A stretch of DNA of 16,650 nucleotides, taken from an uncultured Bacteroidales bacterium (GTDB lineage: Bacteria > Bacteroidota > Bacteroidia > Bacteroidales > P3). Position numbers and translations under genes: made by a program. The DNA lies in contig CAJOQB010000080.1 of NCBI GenBank assembly GCA_905236405.1, positions 1 through 16,650 of the forward strand. Reading direction: 5' to 3'. The notes under the pieces are model-generated. The model made no database searches. It was not told the origin of the DNA and saw only the letters and a list, made by a program, of their open reading frames with translations. Below are positions 14,270-16,650 of this stretch, one piece after another. The number at the start of each line of letters is the position of its first letter. The stretch's first letter is position 1.

Positions 14270-16198
14270 ATGAAAAAAGTTTTATTAGCTTTGGTAGCAC
14301 TTTTTGTGGCTTCGTCCATGTGTGCTCAGAATGTTGTCTTCTCCGAAGACTTCGAGAACGTCGAAACACCCCAAGGAATCGGTTCCGTTCCCACAGGATG
14401 GACTGTGTACAAGAACGACAATTTGTCAAACAACTCCCAAGTGGCTTATTTCACAGACGCTTGGGGCGTACTGAATTTTGGCGACGGTGACAAAAAAGCC
14501 ACGTGTCTTACCTGGACTGACGATGCCACCACCCCTGTTGACCGCTGGTTGGTGACCCCCGCTATCACCATTCCTCAAGACGGAAGCTATTATCTGTGCT
14601 ACACCACCTCGGCAGGCAATCCCAGTTATCCTGAATCCTTCAACGTGAAGATTTCCACCACCACCAATGCACAGAACGCTTTCACCACCACTTTGGATTC
14701 TGTCAACTGCAACTGGTCAGATCCTACCGAGGATATGATTAGCCTCAGCGACTATGCTGGCCAAACCATTTACATTGCCTTCCAGTGCACCTCAGTTGAC
14801 GCAGTATATCTGTTCCTCAACGCCATGGCAGTACGCGAAGTGTTGCCCAATGGTATGAATCTTACTTCGCTCAACCTTCCCAACTATGCTCCTATGAATT
14901 CCAACATCAATATCAGTGGTACTGTTCAGGGTCGTGGTGGTGCACCCCTGACCGAGTTCGATGTAGAATATTCCGTCAACGGCACCTCTGCTGGAGTCTA
15001 CCATGTTTCTGGTGTCAACGCAGGATGGAACCAAACTGCCACTTTCACTCACAATGTACCCTTCAACGAGAGCACTACGGGCAATTACACCATTCAGGTC
15101 ACTGTCAGCAATCCCAACAACGATGCCAACGGTGTCGTTGAGAATGCATCTCTTTCGCATGTTATCAATGTGTACGATCCTGCCATTACCACCAACCGCA
15201 CCATCCTTCTCGAGGAATTCACCGGAGCTGCCTGCGGTTACTGCCCTGCTGGTTACGACCGCATTCACGAGGCCATTCACAATCGTAACGATGTCACCTT
15301 AGTGGCTCACCACGCTGGTTATGGCACCGACGGTCTCTCTTGTGGTGCCAGCTCGGCCATGACCTACTTCTACAACGATGGTGGCAGCACCTATGCTCCT
15401 GCCTTCATGCTTGACCGTACTCACCTCAGTGCTGAAGACCCCGGTCCTGTCATGGGCATTGGTAACGTCAGTTCAATCACAAGTTTCCTCGATGCTGCTG
15501 CCGAGATTCCTTGCTTCCTCGACCTTAACATCAACAACCTCAACTACAGCAACAGCAACCGTTCTCTGACCGGTACCATCAACGGTCACTTCAATACCTC
15601 TGACGCCTATGGTGCCAACACTCGTCTTCAGATTTATCTGCTCGAAGACTCGACCATGATGACTCAGCAGGATTACTATGCCAATCCTTATGCTCGTCCC
15701 GACTATCGTCACTACAACGCTGTTCGTGCCTCCATTGTGGGCGACAACTGGGGCGTTGCTGTCACTCCCGACGCTAATGGTGACTTCAGCTACAATATCA
15801 ACTACACTGTTCCCAACAGCAGCAAGGCTCACCGCTGCCACATCGTTGCCTTCGTGTATAACTACAACAGTTCCAACCCCAACGATTGCAAGGTGAACAA
15901 CGCCGTTGGTTCCACAGGTTACTTCCCCGCTGACTATGTGGGTATCGACGAGGTGGCCAGCAATGTTGTCCTCAACGTCTTCCCCAACCCCGCCACCAAC
16001 TACGTCAACGTTGTGGCCAACGAGGAAATCGCCAACGTCACCATCATGAACGCTATGGGTCAGACCGTTTACAGCAACAACAATGTCGAGGGTGAAAGCA
16101 TCAGCATCAACACCTCCGACTTCGCTGCTGGTATCTACATGGTCACCGTGAAGACCAACAACGGTATCTCCACCAAACGCATCTCCGTTGCCAAATAA
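14270..16198 (+). CDS. Secreted T9SS cargo protein with thioredoxin-like (Omp28-type) domain
   Basis: Protein of 642 residues. A signal peptide (1 to about 20, ending SSMCAQ) directs Sec export. Residues about 22-190 resemble a jelly-roll 'choice-of-anchor J' or cleaved-adhesin domain (SEDFENVETPQGIGSVPTGW ... DRWLVTPAIT). Residues about 195-302 resemble an Ig/CARDB-like adhesive domain. Residues about 308-450 match an Omp28-like thioredoxin fold, starting ILLEEFTGAACGYCPAGYD with the redox pair Cys322/Cys325. The last ~80 residues are a T9SS type A sorting domain (LNVFPNPATNYVNV ... IMNAMGQTVY ... ISTKRISVAK), which directs passage across the outer membrane and usually attachment to A-LPS. 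The start context is AT-rich, without Shine-Dalgarno. It lies just after porX but has its own promoter and terminator. Ligand or substrate is unknown. Confidence 0.9.
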   Translation: MKKVLLALVALFVASSMCAQNVVFSEDFENVETPQGIGSVPTGWTVYKNDNLSNNSQVAYFTDAWGVLNFGDGDKKATCLTWTDDATTPVDRWLVTPAITIPQDGSYYLCYTTSAGNPSYPESFNVKISTTTNAQNAFTTTLDSVNCNWSDPTEDMISLSDYAGQTIYIAFQCTSVDAVYLFLNAMAVREVLPNGMNLTSLNLPNYAPMNSNINISGTVQGRGGAPLTEFDVEYSVNGTSAGVYHVSGVNAGWNQTATFTHNVPFNESTTGNYTIQVTVSNPNNDANGVVENASLSHVINVYDPAITTNRTILLEEFTGAACGYCPAGYDRIHEAIHNRNDVTLVAHHAGYGTDGLSCGASSAMTYFYNDGGSTYAPAFMLDRTHLSAEDPGPVMGIGNVSSITSFLDAAAEIPCFLDLNINNLNYSNSNRSLTGTINGHFNTSDAYGANTRLQIYLLEDSTMMTQQDYYANPYARPDYRHYNAVRASIVGDNWGVAVTPDANGDFSYNINYTVPNSSKAHRCHIVAFVYNYNSSNPNDCKVNNAVGSTGYFPADYVGIDEVASNVVLNVFPNPATNYVNVVANEEIANVTIMNAMGQTVYSNNNVEGESISINTSDFAAGIYMVTVKTNNGISTKRISVAK

Positions 16199-16220
16199 GG
16201 CATAGATAATCCATCCCTTT

Positions 16221-16252
16221 AAAGAGGCTCTCGTCAGGGAGCCTCTTTTTTT
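16221..16252 (+). terminator. Rho-independent terminator after T9SS cargo gene
   Basis: AAAGAGGCTC (16221-16230) pairs perfectly with GAGCCTCTTT (16239-16248) around an 8-nt loop, followed by TTTT. It begins 22 nt after the stop codon. Confidence 0.93.
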
Positions 16253-16421
16253 ACATTCATCCCAGAAGTGACGTTTCTTCACAAAACCTCATTAAATTCA
16301 CCGATTAAAATCATTCGTGTCAAAGAGCGCTCTGCCGGTGGTGGGGTCCCTGCGGGCTGGCAGTAGGTGGTCGTCGCAGGGCATATATTGGCTTTGGTTG
16401 ACATTTAGGTTGGGGTTCTCA

Positions 16422-16477
16422 CCCCAGAGTATAGTCAGACTTAAGTCAGAGTTACATCAGAGTTATATCAGAGTTGG
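16422..16477 (+). repeat. Five tandem repeats with exact 11-bp period
   Basis: The core CAGAGT starts at 16425, 16447, 16458 and 16469, with the variant CAGACT at 16436, so all five copies are spaced exactly 11 bp. Middle units read AGTCAGAGTTA and ATCAGAGTTAT. A spacing near one helical turn places every copy on the same DNA face, as in iterons or arrays of regulator sites. It is too short and spacerless for a CRISPR. Confidence 0.75.
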
Positions 16478-16482
16478 AATTC

Positions 16483-16517
16483 TGTCATTTGCGTGATGTC
16501 GTTCGTTTGAAATGACA
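16483..16517. repeat. 8-bp inverted repeat beside the phased array
   Basis: TGTCATTT (16483-16490) and AAATGACA (16510-16517) are perfect inverted copies 19 bp apart. They lie between the repeat array and the minus-strand promoter motif, and could be an operator or the 5' stem of a leftward transcript. Confidence 0.5.
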
Positions 16518-16520
16518 ATG

Positions 16521-16528
16521 CAAAAGTA
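16521..16528 (-). promoter_or_regulatory. Minus-strand -7 promoter motif
   Basis: On the minus strand this reads TACTTTTG, an exact TAnnTTTG match. Transcription would start near 16514 and run left through the inverted repeat, the 11-bp array and the GC-rich hairpins. No clear -33 TTTG lies at the expected distance, so confidence is limited. Confidence 0.35.
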
Positions 16529-16570
16529 CGACCATCGCATTGCGGTCTACGAATTTTTTTTGATATGTCT

Positions 16571-16650
16571 TATACTGAAATAGGTTGACACATTTAGGAA
16601 CAAAATAAATGTGTTAAAGTATGAGATATTTAAGAAAACAAACACCGAAA
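16571..16650 (+). mobile_element. Possible left end of an insertion sequence (IS3-like), truncated by window
   Basis: TATACTGAAATAGGTTGACA (16571-16590) resembles the terminal inverted repeats of IS3/IS150-group elements, which often begin near TGTACTG and contain a GTTGACAC-like block. An inner inverted repeat ACACATTT/AAATGTGT (16588-16595 and 16607-16614) precedes an ATG at 16621. The matching right end and transposase lie outside the window, so this is a resemblance only. Confidence 0.25.
16621..16650 (+). CDS. Possible start of an ORF cut by the window edge
   Basis: ATG at 16621 opens ten codons (MRYLRKQTPK) to the end of the window. The leader is AT-rich as at other starts here, and the position is right for the first ORF of an IS3-like element. 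Ten residues are too few to identify a family. Confidence 0.3.
   Translation, partial: MRYLRKQTPK

Larger units (their letters stand above)
16253..16620. other. Non-coding region with several inverted and direct repeats
   Basis: I see no supported gene. Its left part is GC-rich, with CCCTGCG and CGCAGGG as inverted arms (roughly 16348-16381) and a hairpin TGGGGT/ACCCCA (16411-16416 and 16421-16426). The centre carries the phased repeat array, then an inverted repeat and a minus-strand promoter motif. The right part is AT-rich and may be the end of an insertion sequence. The density of structure suggests a non-coding RNA gene or a protein-binding region, rather than plain spacer. Confidence 0.5.

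Noticed and set aside
16422..16477. CRISPR array
   Set aside because: Repeats are only 11 bp, have no spacers, and no cas gene is present.

Overview
The window looks like a chromosomal segment of a member of the Bacteroidota, most likely Bacteroidales. The reasons are a PorX-type response regulator fused to a PglZ domain, a secreted protein with a type IX secretion (T9SS) C-terminal sorting domain, Bacteroidota-style promoters (TTTG / TAnnTTTG), AT-rich start-codon contexts with no Shine-Dalgarno sequence, and a short SerA with a lysine where most family members have the catalytic histidine. Gene content is mostly core and housekeeping. There is no phage, plasmid or CRISPR signal. The last ~80 bases may be the left end of an insertion sequence.

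Layout. (1) 2-1820, plus strand: serine biosynthesis, with the 3' part of serC and then serA, separated by an 11-bp hairpin. (2) 1903-3548: an ATP-grasp-like protein of unknown function, followed 2 nt later by mntP (manganese exporter). (3) 3626-7071: a tight run of an exported OmpA-C-domain protein, a FemAB/GNAT-like acyltransferase, a SAM-dependent methyltransferase and rlmH. (4) 7168-8442: serS, ending in a terminator that could serve both strands. (5) 8521-11412, minus strand: a DEDDh exonuclease, a four-helix-bundle (23S IVS-type) protein and a dihydroorotate dehydrogenase-like flavoprotein, with long intergenic stretches. (6) 11779-16198, plus strand: a membrane-anchored TPR protein with a strong promoter and terminator, porX, and a large T9SS cargo protein with a thioredoxin-like CGYC motif and its own consensus promoter and terminator. 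(7) 16253-16650: non-coding DNA holding an exactly 11-bp-phased repeat array, inverted repeats, a minus-strand promoter motif and a possible IS end.

How the parts relate. serC and serA supply serine and serS charges tRNA-Ser. PorX is a regulator of the T9SS, and the next gene encodes a probable T9SS substrate. The exported OmpA-like protein, the acyltransferase and the methyltransferase may act together on an envelope molecule, but that is inference from spacing only. I saw no clear new defence or mobile system. The least explained elements are the acyltransferase-methyltransferase pair, the ATP-grasp protein and the phased repeat array.
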